Of a stretch of DNA of 22,031 nt, positions 1-8,082 are shown one piece after another (position 1 is the first letter of the stretch; every line of letters starts with the position of its first letter). Position numbers and translations under genes: made by a program. Under the pieces are notes generated by a model. The model searched no databases. It was given only the letters and a program-made list of their open reading frames with translations, and was not told the DNA's origin. Source of the stretch: an uncultured Clostridia bacterium (GTDB lineage Bacteria > Bacillota > Clostridia > Christensenellales > Borkfalkiaceae); the NCBI GenBank assembly GCA_958419945.1, contig CATZIC010000033.1:1-22031 (forward strand), in the 5' to 3' direction.

Positions 1-2
1 GT

Positions 3-74
3 TCGGGCAGAATTTACACCGTAACCATAGCTGACGACGGCGTTGCTACCATAACCGAACAAGTAGAAGAATAA
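3..74 (+). CDS. C-terminal fragment of an unidentified protein
   Basis: An open frame enters from the left edge and stops with TAA at 72-74. The 23 visible residues end in ADDGVATITEQVEE. The strong terminator 15 bases downstream supports this being the real end of a gene. Too little protein is present to assign a family. The acidic, beta-strand-like tail is all that can be described. Confidence 0.6.
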   Translation, partial: SGRIYTVTIADDGVATITEQVEE

Positions 75-89
75 TTTACTTAAAAATCA

Positions 90-121
90 GCACCGAGGGT
101 GAAAGCCCTCGGTGCATTTTT
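90..121 (+). terminator. Rho-independent terminator of the left-edge gene
   Basis: A perfect 10-bp stem, GCACCGAGGG (90-99) with CCCTCGGTGC (106-115), has a 6-base loop (TGAAAG) and is followed by ATTTTT. It separates the left-edge gene from the protease operon. Confidence 0.93.
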
Positions 122-315
122 CGTGCTTTTTTATTTTGAAGTGAAAAGCGTTTATTTGTAAAATCGGCAGGGGAATAATTTGTCGGTACGACCTCTTTTT
201 TCGTGTGCATTCGGTGAGTTTTTTTGATTTTATAGTCGGCGGCGGATAAAACGGCGTTTTCTGCCGCTTTATTCAGGTGTGAAAATTTTGAAAATTACTT
301 CCCTCAAAAATTCCT

Positions 316-337
316 TTTAGTAGTTCTTACTACTAAA
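316..337. repeat. Perfect inverted repeat, operator-like
   Basis: TTTAGTAGT (316-324) and ACTACTAAA (329-337) are exact reverse complements separated by TCTT. The 9-4-9 geometry suits either a dimeric repressor site or a short AU-rich hairpin. It has no U-tract, so it is not a good terminator. It lies about 140 bases upstream of the best -35 element, which is far for a simple repressor site. Its role is unknown. Confidence 0.6.
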
Positions 338-477
338 TTTCACTTTCAAAGGGGTTTAAAATGGAAAAAATTTCCAAGCCATTACTTTTTCGGAAAAATA
401 AAATGTGAAGAATGGGTGAATTATAATTATATATAATAATACTTATAGTATAGTTGTGAAAAACATAGTTTATTTGT

Positions 478-506
478 TTTACAATTTTATTTTTTTGTTG
501 TAAAAT
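478..506 (+). promoter_or_regulatory. Probable sigma-A promoter of the protease/Opp operon
   Basis: TTTACA (478-483), a 17-base spacer, then TAAAAT (501-506, five of six to consensus). The same -35 hexamer occurs at the rex promoter. Transcription would begin near 513, giving a leader of about 140 bases. A perfect TTGACA at 521-526 lies downstream but has no acceptable -10 at 16-18 bases. The inverted repeat TTTTACAA/TTGTAAAA (477-484 and 498-505) overlaps both elements and could be an operator. Confidence 0.5.
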
Positions 507-610
507 AATAAAGCATAATATTGACAGGGGCTTACTATGCACTTTTTTAGGAAAGTAAATTCCGTCCGCCGATTATAAGTTGCGGCAGGGATTTATCCAT
601 TAAAGGCCCA

Positions 611-635
611 CTTAACAAAGATAAACTTTTTTAAG
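611..635 (+). promoter_or_regulatory. AU-rich leader hairpin before the protease ribosome binding site
   Basis: CTTAACAAAG (611-620) pairs with CTTTTTTAAG (626-635) apart from one mismatch, around an ATAAA loop. It ends 8 bases before the AAAGGAA ribosome binding site (643-649) and might affect mRNA stability or translation. It is AU-rich and weak, so it may be fortuitous. Confidence 0.35.
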
Positions 636-655
636 CACTTATAAAGGAACTTGAT

Positions 656-3600
656 ATGTTAAAGCTCAAAAAATTATTACCGAAGATGTTATCACTCGCA
701 CTTATCCTGACGATGGCCATAGCCATCTTCTCGGAAGTGCCCGAAAAAAAGGCTAAAGCCGAATATCTTCCTCAACAAGAAATTACGAAACTCGACCTCG
801 CTATTGACACGGGGGTGGAGTCCTTTTTCGATGATTCCGTAGTTTACAAACTACCGTCCCAAGTTAAAGATAACGACGATATTTCCGTTATCGTGGAAAT
901 GAACGTCGACGGTATGCTGGATTCTTACAATAAAAATGCAACAAGCGGCAGCGTATACGACTACTTTAATCAAAAAGAGGGCAGACAAACCGCTAACGCA
1001 ATTCAAAGGGAAAGAAACAAACTTTTGAGAATGCTCAAAAATTCCGGCATTCCTTACGTTCTCGGCGAAACCTACGAAACCTTATTCGGCGGCTTCGAAG
1101 TAACCGTTAAGGCAAAGGATTTCGAAAGGCTTAACAATCTTCTCGATTCCCACGCAACGTTAATGGTCGGCGAAGTTTACAATCCTTGCGAATCGGTCGT
1201 TGTCAAAAACTTGGTTGACGTTTACGAAACCGGTATTTTCGACAGTTCTTCCTGTGAATACCAGGGCGACGGCGTAGTTGTTGCAGTACTTGACACGGGT
1301 CTTGACTACACGCACACCGCTTTCGAATCTTCCGAAGATCATTTCATTACGGAAACCGAAAAGTTTACGCTTGACACCGTTTCTCAGGTAATAGACGATA
1401 CGGTTGCGTCAACCTTAACCCGTGGTCTTGCCGCAGAGGACGTATACCTTAACAGAAAGGTACCGTTTGCTTACGACTACGGCGACAAGGATCCGGACGT
1501 TCTTCCTATAAACTCCGAACACGGAACCCACGTTGCAGGTATTATCGCAGGTAAGGACGACACCATTACGGGTGTTGCCCCCAACGCACAACTTGCAATA
1601 ATGAAGGTTTTCTCGGATACCCAAACGGGCGCTAAGACGAGCTGGATTTTGGCAGCCCTTGAAGACTGCGTTACTTTAGGCGTTGACGTTATTAACATGT
1701 CCCTCGGTACGAGCTGCGGCTTCACGAGAGAGGTTGACAAGGAAAACGTAAACAAAATTTACGACAAGATTCACGAACAGGGAATCTCCCTTATAGCCGC
1801 TGCGTCAAACGACTATAACGCAACTTTCGGCTCCGATAAAAACGGTAGTAACGGTCTTACTTCTAACCCCGACTCTGGTACGGTTGGTTCTCCTTCTACT
1901 TACGATGGTCCTTTATCGGTTGCATCGGTAGACGGCGTTGAAACACCTTATCTTCTTCATGACGGCGATATAATTTACTTCACCGAAGCGTCTACGAGCG
2001 ACGCCGAACAGAAAAAGAGTTTCGTAAACGATATTCTTAAAGAGGTCGGCGACGTAGACAGTTACGACTTTCCTTACGTAACGATCCCCGGTATCGGTAA
2101 AGCCTCCGACTATTCCGAAGATTCTTATGCGGGCAAGATAGTTCTTGTAAAAAGAGGTGTCAGCACATTCGAAGACAAGGTGAGAATCGCTTTGAAGGAA
2201 AAGGGTGCGGCAGGCATAATCATTTACAACAACGTTTCCGGTACCATATCGATGTCAGTCGGTGCGGATATCGGTGCTGTCTGCTCGATTTCTCAGGACG
2301 AAGGCGAAAAACTTGCAAAAGCCTCCACGGGTACTATTACCGTTTCCAAAAAGAACACCGCAGGTCCTTTTATGTCCGACTTCTCTTCATGGGGTCCGAC
2401 TTCCGACCTTAAGATAAAACCGGAAATCACTTCCCACGGCGGCGAAATTTTATCTGCCGTTCCGGGACAGGGATATGAAAGACTTTCCGGTACGTCAATG
2501 GCTGCGCCTAACCAGGCAGGTGCGGCTGCACTTATCCGTCAGTACGTAATTTACAGCGGAACTTTCGGTGAAAACTTAACAGGTAAAACCGTCAACTCCT
2601 TAGTAAACAAACTTATGATGTCCACTGCGGATATCGTTATGAATAAAAACGGCCTTCCTTACGCTGTAAGAAAGCAGGGCGCAGGCCTCATCAACATTAA
2701 CAAAGCGACAACGACCGCATCTTACGTTACCACTTACGATAAAGAGGGTAACGCAATGGATAAAACCAAACTCGAACTCGGCGACGATAAGGCGAGAAAG
2801 GGTGTTTACGAAATGACTTTCGATATCACGAACATTAGCGGATCCGAAGTCAGCTATGCCCTCGACGCCATTATGATGACGGAAGGCGTAAGTCCTACTT
2901 ACACCGGACACGACGATACGACCGTAACTATGGACGGATACCTTCTCGAAGGCACGACACTTTCCGTTACTTCGGTTGAAGGCGGCTCGAAAGATGGTAA
3001 CAACGTTAAAGTTTCCGCAGGTCAAACCGCAAAGGTAACCGTAAAGGTAACCCTTTCCGAAGAAGATAAGCAGTATATTGCGGACTCCTTCGAACACGGC
3101 ATGTACGTTGAAGGTTTCATTACCATGGAAGCGCTTTCCGGTACTGAATTAAGCATGAACGTTCCCGTACTCGCTTTCTTCGGTGATTGGACGGAAGCTC
3201 CTATTTTCGACGAAGAATATTACGACACACATAAAGACGAACTTAACGACGGTCTTGACGATAACGACAAACTTATGGCGGACGCCTATGCAACGAGAGT
3301 TATCGGCGGACTTTATAGCGACTATATCAGCACGCTTGGTACCTACTATTTCGTACAGGATCCGAAGGCCGTTAAGATCCCCGCAAGCAAGGAACATATT
3401 TCTTTGTCCAACCAAACGGGGGACAGCAACTGGACGGTTAACACAATAAGAAGCATCAACGCAGGACTTTTGCGTAACGCAAAACAGGTTGATATTACCA
3501 TTACGGAAGACGCAACCGGCAGAGTGATTTTCAAGAGGACGGAATACAACCAAATGAAATCATTCAGCCAAGGCAACACCATTTACGCTTCTTCAATCGA

Positions 3601-6600
3601 TACCGAATTCAGTGTACTCGAACACAATCTTAAAAACAACACCAAATATACCGTTAAGGTGGAAGCGTACATCGACTACGGAACTCACGAAGATCAGAAA
3701 AACGTAAGAAACACTTTCGAATTCCCCGTTTACATTGACTTCGAAGCGCCCGTAATCACCGACGTTAACTACCGCACGGAATACGACAGAAGCACCAAAA
3801 AGACCAAACTTTATGCGGATATCTACGTTTACGATAACCATTACGCAATGGGTATGCAGATAGGTCAGATAACCCGTGCCGAAGATCCGCAGTACCTGTT
3901 CTCAATCAGCTCCTTCGGTAAATACGTAACCCCCGTGTACTCCACGTTTAACTCTACTTCCTTAGTTACGGTAGAACTTACCGACTACGTTTCTCAGATT
4001 AAGAATTCCGTAGGCGCAAGATATCTCACCGACGGCACAGTGGACGTAGTGGAAAACACCAACACCTACACGGTAACCTGTTACGACTACGCAATGAACT
4101 CCGCAACTTACGAACTTCAACTTCCCGACGAAGTTAAGGCAATGTATTTTTCGGAAGACACCATAAAGTTAAGTCCTAACGAAACGAAGACAATTTCTTC
4201 ACTTCTTAATATTTATCCCTCTTCAAGCTGGATTGAAACTTTGAGTTTCACAAGCTCCGACGATAACGTTTGCGACGTAGTAAATCAGACTATTATTGCA
4301 AAAACTTCCGGTACCGCTACCGTTACCGCAACCGGTAAAGACAAAGACGGTAACTCGGTTTCCGCCAGTGTTGATGTAGTGGTTCTTTCCGAAGGGGACG
4401 AAGGTTACGTCGGAGGATACACGGTACCTTCCGTAAACAAATTCACACTTACTGGCTATAAAACCAACAAAGCATATTACGGTCTTTCCTCCGATGAAAG
4501 AGAGATAGGCTTTACCGACGGAGAATACTCGTTCGGTGGCGATTATACGCTGTCAATGTATCCTTCCGAAAGCGTAACCCTTAAATATCTCCTCGATTCT
4601 TACTTCCCCGAAAACACCGAAGTAAGGTTCTCGGTAGGTAACGAAAAAATCGCTACCATTGACGAAAACGGCACTATAGTCGCAAAGGCAAAAGGCAATA
4701 CCAACGTAATGGTAAACATTTACTTTGACGGCAAATCCACGTTGTTCTCGCAACGTGTGGCAATTACCGTAAAAGACCCGTTCAAGATTACGGCAATTTA
4801 CCTTAACAGCTATAAGGGACTCGGCGGAGAGGTAATTATCCCTGACGACAGAGGTATTACCACCATTTACGAATATGCTTTCTCAAACTATGAATACGTT
4901 GATAAGGATCCCGAAGTCGATATCATCAATGAGGAAGATCCTCTCCTTATAAAGCCGCAGTTCATAGGCGAGAACACGATAACCAAAGTCGTTATCCCCG
5001 AAGGCGTAACCGATATTAACTCCTATGCGTTTGCAAACCTTACCGCACTTGAAGAAGTAGTTCTTCCTTCTACCTTGACAAGAATAGGGGTCGGCGCATT
5101 CTATAACTGCACCAAACTTAAGAAAATCAACCTTGAAAACGCTAAATTCATAAACGAAAGGGCCTTCTATAATTGCCCCCTCGAAGAAATCAACCTTTCA
5201 AGCGTTGTTTCAATCGGTAACTACACATTCGAAAATTGTAAGTTAAACTACGTTTCGCTACCGACCACTTCACAGTCTCTTGGTATCGGCGCATTCTACA
5301 ATAACGACGCACTTGTCGACGTACAGTTTGCTGCGGATAAGATTAAAATCGGTTCCAACGCATTCGCTAACTGCGACAACCTCGAATCCATCAACATTAA
5401 CGCAGCAGTTGTTTCTTCATATGCGTTCGCTAACTGCGGAAAACTTTCCGACGTAACACTCGGTAAAGACGTTGCAGTCATCGGCGAATACGCATTTGCG
5501 GGAACCAAAGTTGCAAAATTCAAAATAAACAGTCTTAACCCGACCTTAACCCTCGGTAACGACGGCGCAATAATCTACGAAGAAACCGCAGGCGGCAAAG
5601 AACTCGTTTTGGTTGCACCTCAGTATGGCGGACGCTTTATCGGCGGAAAGGCAAACGTTATCGAAACGGATGCTACTTCCATCGCGGTAGGCGCGTTTGC
5701 GGGCAACGTCAGAGTGTTCAGGATTGTGGCAAACAACGTAAAGACCATTGCAAACTATGCGTTTGCACAGTGTTCTAACTTAGGCGAAGTTTCTTTGAAC
5801 GACGCAACCACGATAGGCGATTACGCCTTCTTCGGCGACGTAAACTTAAAAGTTTCACCCAATCTTAGTAACCTCAAAAAGGTCGGTAAATACGCATTCT
5901 ACGCAACCTTTATTAAGGAATTAACACTTCCCGATAACTGCGTGGTAGATAATTACGCTTTTGCATTTATGCCGGAACTCAAAACCGTAACGGTAGGCAA
6001 CAACGTAACGATAGGCGAAGGCGCTTTCTACTGCCCGCTTGACGATAACACTTACGAAAGCACGGGAAGCTTCGATTATTACCAGCAGTATGACTACGTG
6101 GTAAAAGACGATCAGGGTAACGTTTTGGAAACATACGCTTACTATCGCTACGTAGCTGAGGCAAGTTCAATATCGAAACTCGAAACCTTAACAATCGGCG
6201 ACAACGTTACAATCGGACTTGCCGCATTTGCAAACAACATCAACCTTAAAAACCTTACTTTCGGACAGGACGTAGTTATCGGTGAGAGAGCATTCTTCAA
6301 CGATACCGCACTTGAAACCGTTGACTTTACGACCGTTAAGTCCATAGGCGATTACGCTTTCTCCGGCTTAAGAATGAACGACTTCTGGCTCAGTAAGAGC
6401 GTTTGGCGTCCCGCTTACGAAATGCAGTATATCGACGGCGAAGTCAGAATTACGGGTTATATGTACGCAAGTTACGCACCTCGTATTAAATCACTTAACC
6501 TCGAAAACGTCGAATATATCGGCAAAAATGCATTTGCATATAACGAAGCTTTGACCGAAGTCACTTTCAATCAAGCAATCACTTCCATATCGGAAGCCGC

Positions 6601-7987
6601 ATTTGCATACTGTACGGGACTTAAGGAAATCAATCTTCCCGAAACGGTAACAAGCGTTGGCGATTACGCATTCGTAAAGACCTCTTTAACGGAAGCAAAC
6701 CTCGAAAACGTAACCGAAATCGGCGAAGGCGCATTTGCAAGAACTTTATTAAAATCCGCTACGCTTCCCCAGGCCCCGACTACTATCGGCGATTTGGCGT
6801 TTGCTTACGCTTACGGGCTTGAAACCGTAGAAAATCTAAACTTTGTAACCCAAATCGGCGCTAACGCATTTAACAGCACCAAGCTAACTTCCGCTAACCT
6901 CGAAAACGCTGAAACTATCGGTGATTTGGCGTTTGAAAACTCCGCTTTGACAAGCGCTACTCTCGGCGAAAAACTCACCACTCTCGGCGAAAATCCGTTC
7001 AGCGGTTGTGAGATCGAAAGCTTTGGCAAAACGGTTGACGTCGAATTCGGCGGAAAGGTTATCGGACAGGAATTTATTGAAAACTACGACATTTCCGAAA
7101 CCGTTTCGGTTTCAGACGGCGTAATTTATCAAAAACTTCCTAACGGACAGCTCGAACTCGTTTCCTTCCCGATGGCAAGTAAGCTCGGCACCTACACGGT
7201 CAAAGAAGGTACCGCAAGGATTTCCGCAAACGCATTTGCGGGTTCCAAACTTTCAAGCGTAGTACTTCCCACCACTTTGAAGTCGATAGGTCATAAAGCC
7301 TTCTACGGCATGGAAAACATTTCCGTAGTAACCTTCTTGGGACTTACCGCTCCTATTTTGGAAGAGGAATACGATGAAAGCGTTCTAACGTACAGCAACC
7401 TGCCTATAACCGGCAACATGGGTGCTCACGAAGGTATCGGCATTACCGATTACTACATGTGGAACGTAACGTCAAGGTTTAATAACTTCTACTTTGGCGC
7501 AAACTTCTCCGATTACGTAGGCCACGTAACCAAGAACATTACCATGGTTGCACCTTCAAACGGACAGTATTACGACACGTTTATCTTTAACAAGTATTTC
7601 AGCAGTTTCGCTAAAGGTTCACCCGCAAGAACGGAACAGACCAACGAAGTTATCAAACTTATCGACGCTATTCCCGAAAGCGTTTCCTTAGCGGCTGAAG
7701 AGGTGGTCCAAAAAGCAAGAGCGGCTTATGACGCACTTTCTTCCACCGAACAGAAGTCCCTAGTTACAAACTACACCAAACTTTCTCAAGCGGAATCCGT
7801 TCTTACCTACCTTAAAGGACAGGAAAAACCGCCTATAGAGCCGGAAAAACCTGTAGATACCAAGAAGCCTTTCACCGAAACACCTTACTTCGTCGCAATA
7901 ATGACGGCTGCGGGCGTTATCCTCGGCTGCGGCATAGCAATTTTGGTTTACGTTATCTGGCAAAAGAAAAGGACTAAAAAGTCTTAA
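656..7987 (+). CDS. Giant secreted S8 subtilase with PA, Big2-like and BspA-type leucine-rich repeats, membrane-anchored
   Basis: A 2443-residue extracellular serine endopeptidase, nearest in layout to the lactocepin/C5a-peptidase branch of family S8. A signal peptide (1 to about 36, probable cleavage after AKA) leads into an I9-like propeptide (about 75-175). The catalytic triad is visible: Asp213 in VLDTG, His289 in HGTHVAG, Ser614 in GTSMAAP, with oxyanion Asn385. A PA domain (about 470-565) is inserted before the serine, and Fn3-like segments follow (about 715-1160). Two Big2-like domains sit at about 1163-1243 and 1298-1371. About 28 LRR_5 units (xAFxx motif, about 1388-2226) precede a helical module (2330-2383), a proline-rich spacer, a membrane helix (2411-2435) and the basic tail KKRTKKS. 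No LPXTG is present, so anchoring is by the helix. The ATG is set by AAAGGAA 7 bases upstream. As first gene before an Opp transporter, it likely supplies peptides. The fold assignment is firm; substrate is unknown. Confidence 0.93.
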   Translation: MLKLKKLLPKMLSLALILTMAIAIFSEVPEKKAKAEYLPQQEITKLDLAIDTGVESFFDDSVVYKLPSQVKDNDDISVIVEMNVDGMLDSYNKNATSGSVYDYFNQKEGRQTANAIQRERNKLLRMLKNSGIPYVLGETYETLFGGFEVTVKAKDFERLNNLLDSHATLMVGEVYNPCESVVVKNLVDVYETGIFDSSSCEYQGDGVVVAVLDTGLDYTHTAFESSEDHFITETEKFTLDTVSQVIDDTVASTLTRGLAAEDVYLNRKVPFAYDYGDKDPDVLPINSEHGTHVAGIIAGKDDTITGVAPNAQLAIMKVFSDTQTGAKTSWILAALEDCVTLGVDVINMSLGTSCGFTREVDKENVNKIYDKIHEQGISLIAAASNDYNATFGSDKNGSNGLTSNPDSGTVGSPSTYDGPLSVASVDGVETPYLLHDGDIIYFTEASTSDAEQKKSFVNDILKEVGDVDSYDFPYVTIPGIGKASDYSEDSYAGKIVLVKRGVSTFEDKVRIALKEKGAAGIIIYNNVSGTISMSVGADIGAVCSISQDEGEKLAKASTGTITVSKKNTAGPFMSDFSSWGPTSDLKIKPEITSHGGEILSAVPGQGYERLSGTSMAAPNQAGAAALIRQYVIYSGTFGENLTGKTVNSLVNKLMMSTADIVMNKNGLPYAVRKQGAGLININKATTTASYVTTYDKEGNAMDKTKLELGDDKARKGVYEMTFDITNISGSEVSYALDAIMMTEGVSPTYTGHDDTTVTMDGYLLEGTTLSVTSVEGGSKDGNNVKVSAGQTAKVTVKVTLSEEDKQYIADSFEHGMYVEGFITMEALSGTELSMNVPVLAFFGDWTEAPIFDEEYYDTHKDELNDGLDDNDKLMADAYATRVIGGLYSDYISTLGTYYFVQDPKAVKIPASKEHISLSNQTGDSNWTVNTIRSINAGLLRNAKQVDITITEDATGRVIFKRTEYNQMKSFSQGNTIYASSIDTEFSVLEHNLKNNTKYTVKVEAYIDYGTHEDQKNVRNTFEFPVYIDFEAPVITDVNYRTEYDRSTKKTKLYADIYVYDNHYAMGMQIGQITRAEDPQYLFSISSFGKYVTPVYSTFNSTSLVTVELTDYVSQIKNSVGARYLTDGTVDVVENTNTYTVTCYDYAMNSATYELQLPDEVKAMYFSEDTIKLSPNETKTISSLLNIYPSSSWIETLSFTSSDDNVCDVVNQTIIAKTSGTATVTATGKDKDGNSVSASVDVVVLSEGDEGYVGGYTVPSVNKFTLTGYKTNKAYYGLSSDEREIGFTDGEYSFGGDYTLSMYPSESVTLKYLLDSYFPENTEVRFSVGNEKIATIDENGTIVAKAKGNTNVMVNIYFDGKSTLFSQRVAITVKDPFKITAIYLNSYKGLGGEVIIPDDRGITTIYEYAFSNYEYVDKDPEVDIINEEDPLLIKPQFIGENTITKVVIPEGVTDINSYAFANLTALEEVVLPSTLTRIGVGAFYNCTKLKKINLENAKFINERAFYNCPLEEINLSSVVSIGNYTFENCKLNYVSLPTTSQSLGIGAFYNNDALVDVQFAADKIKIGSNAFANCDNLESININAAVVSSYAFANCGKLSDVTLGKDVAVIGEYAFAGTKVAKFKINSLNPTLTLGNDGAIIYEETAGGKELVLVAPQYGGRFIGGKANVIETDATSIAVGAFAGNVRVFRIVANNVKTIANYAFAQCSNLGEVSLNDATTIGDYAFFGDVNLKVSPNLSNLKKVGKYAFYATFIKELTLPDNCVVDNYAFAFMPELKTVTVGNNVTIGEGAFYCPLDDNTYESTGSFDYYQQYDYVVKDDQGNVLETYAYYRYVAEASSISKLETLTIGDNVTIGLAAFANNINLKNLTFGQDVVIGERAFFNDTALETVDFTTVKSIGDYAFSGLRMNDFWLSKSVWRPAYEMQYIDGEVRITGYMYASYAPRIKSLNLENVEYIGKNAFAYNEALTEVTFNQAITSISEAAFAYCTGLKEINLPETVTSVGDYAFVKTSLTEANLENVTEIGEGAFARTLLKSATLPQAPTTIGDLAFAYAYGLETVENLNFVTQIGANAFNSTKLTSANLENAETIGDLAFENSALTSATLGEKLTTLGENPFSGCEIESFGKTVDVEFGGKVIGQEFIENYDISETVSVSDGVIYQKLPNGQLELVSFPMASKLGTYTVKEGTARISANAFAGSKLSSVVLPTTLKSIGHKAFYGMENISVVTFLGLTAPILEEEYDESVLTYSNLPITGNMGAHEGIGITDYYMWNVTSRFNNFYFGANFSDYVGHVTKNITMVAPSNGQYYDTFIFNKYFSSFAKGSPARTEQTNEVIKLIDAIPESVSLAAEEVVQKARAAYDALSSTEQKSLVTNYTKLSQAESVLTYLKGQEKPPIEPEKPVDTKKPFTETPYFVAIMTAAGVILGCGIAILVYVIWQKKRTKKS

Positions 7988-8002
7988 TTCGCAATAACAA
8001 AA

Positions 8003-8034
8003 GGCTCCCGTCCCTTAACGGGGACGGGATGGCC
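8003..8034 (+). promoter_or_regulatory. Strong intercistronic hairpin without a U-tract
   Basis: CCCGTCCC (8007-8014) pairs perfectly with GGGACGGG (8021-8028) around TTAACG. GGCT/GGCC (8003-8006, 8031-8034) can extend the stem past a two-base bulge. The bases after it (ATGGCCTACACAGG) carry no T-run, so it is unlikely to be an efficient intrinsic terminator. A role as an RNA-stability or processing barrier between the protease and the downstream transporter genes is inferred. Confidence 0.65.
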
Positions 8035-8082
8035 TACACAGGAACCAATGTTCCGTATTTTAAAGGATTTAAACGAATAACA

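Larger units (their letters stand above)
122..655. other. 534-base AT-rich intergenic region before the protease operon
   Basis: No credible gene is present on either strand. Short open frames here lack ribosome binding sites and have low-complexity AT-rich translations. The spacer holds an imperfect hairpin (239-267), a perfect inverted repeat (316-337), very AT-rich stretches (421-520), a probable sigma-A promoter (478-506) and a leader of about 140 bases with a hairpin at 611-635. I see no recognisable riboswitch. Confidence 0.7.

Noticed and set aside
239..267. Hairpin GCGGC...GCCGC in the first spacer as a terminator
   Set aside because: The stem is interrupted, the T-run is short and a strong terminator already lies at 90-121; no gene ends in between.
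421..520. AT-rich stretch as a replication origin or DNA-unwinding element
   Set aside because: No DnaA-box cluster, iterons or replication gene nearby; ordinary promoter-region composition explains it.
521..549. Perfect TTGACA as -35 of the protease operon
   Set aside because: The hexamers at 16-18 bases (T-rich, TTTTTA) are poor -10 matches; TTTACA with TAAAAT at 478-506 is better.
2600..3097. Open frame on the minus strand opposite the protease gene (165 codons)
   Set aside because: No ribosome binding site or recognisable domain; it sits opposite the Fn3-like part of a well-supported gene.
4820..7340. Tandem DNA repeats from the leucine-rich array
   Set aside because: The periodicity is at protein level with strongly diverged codons; there are no long identical DNA repeats, so no separate repeat feature is called.
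8029..8082. Upstream in-frame ATG extending the lipoprotein by 18 residues
   Set aside because: It lies in the stem-loop, lacks a ribosome binding site and would displace the signal peptide from the N-terminus.
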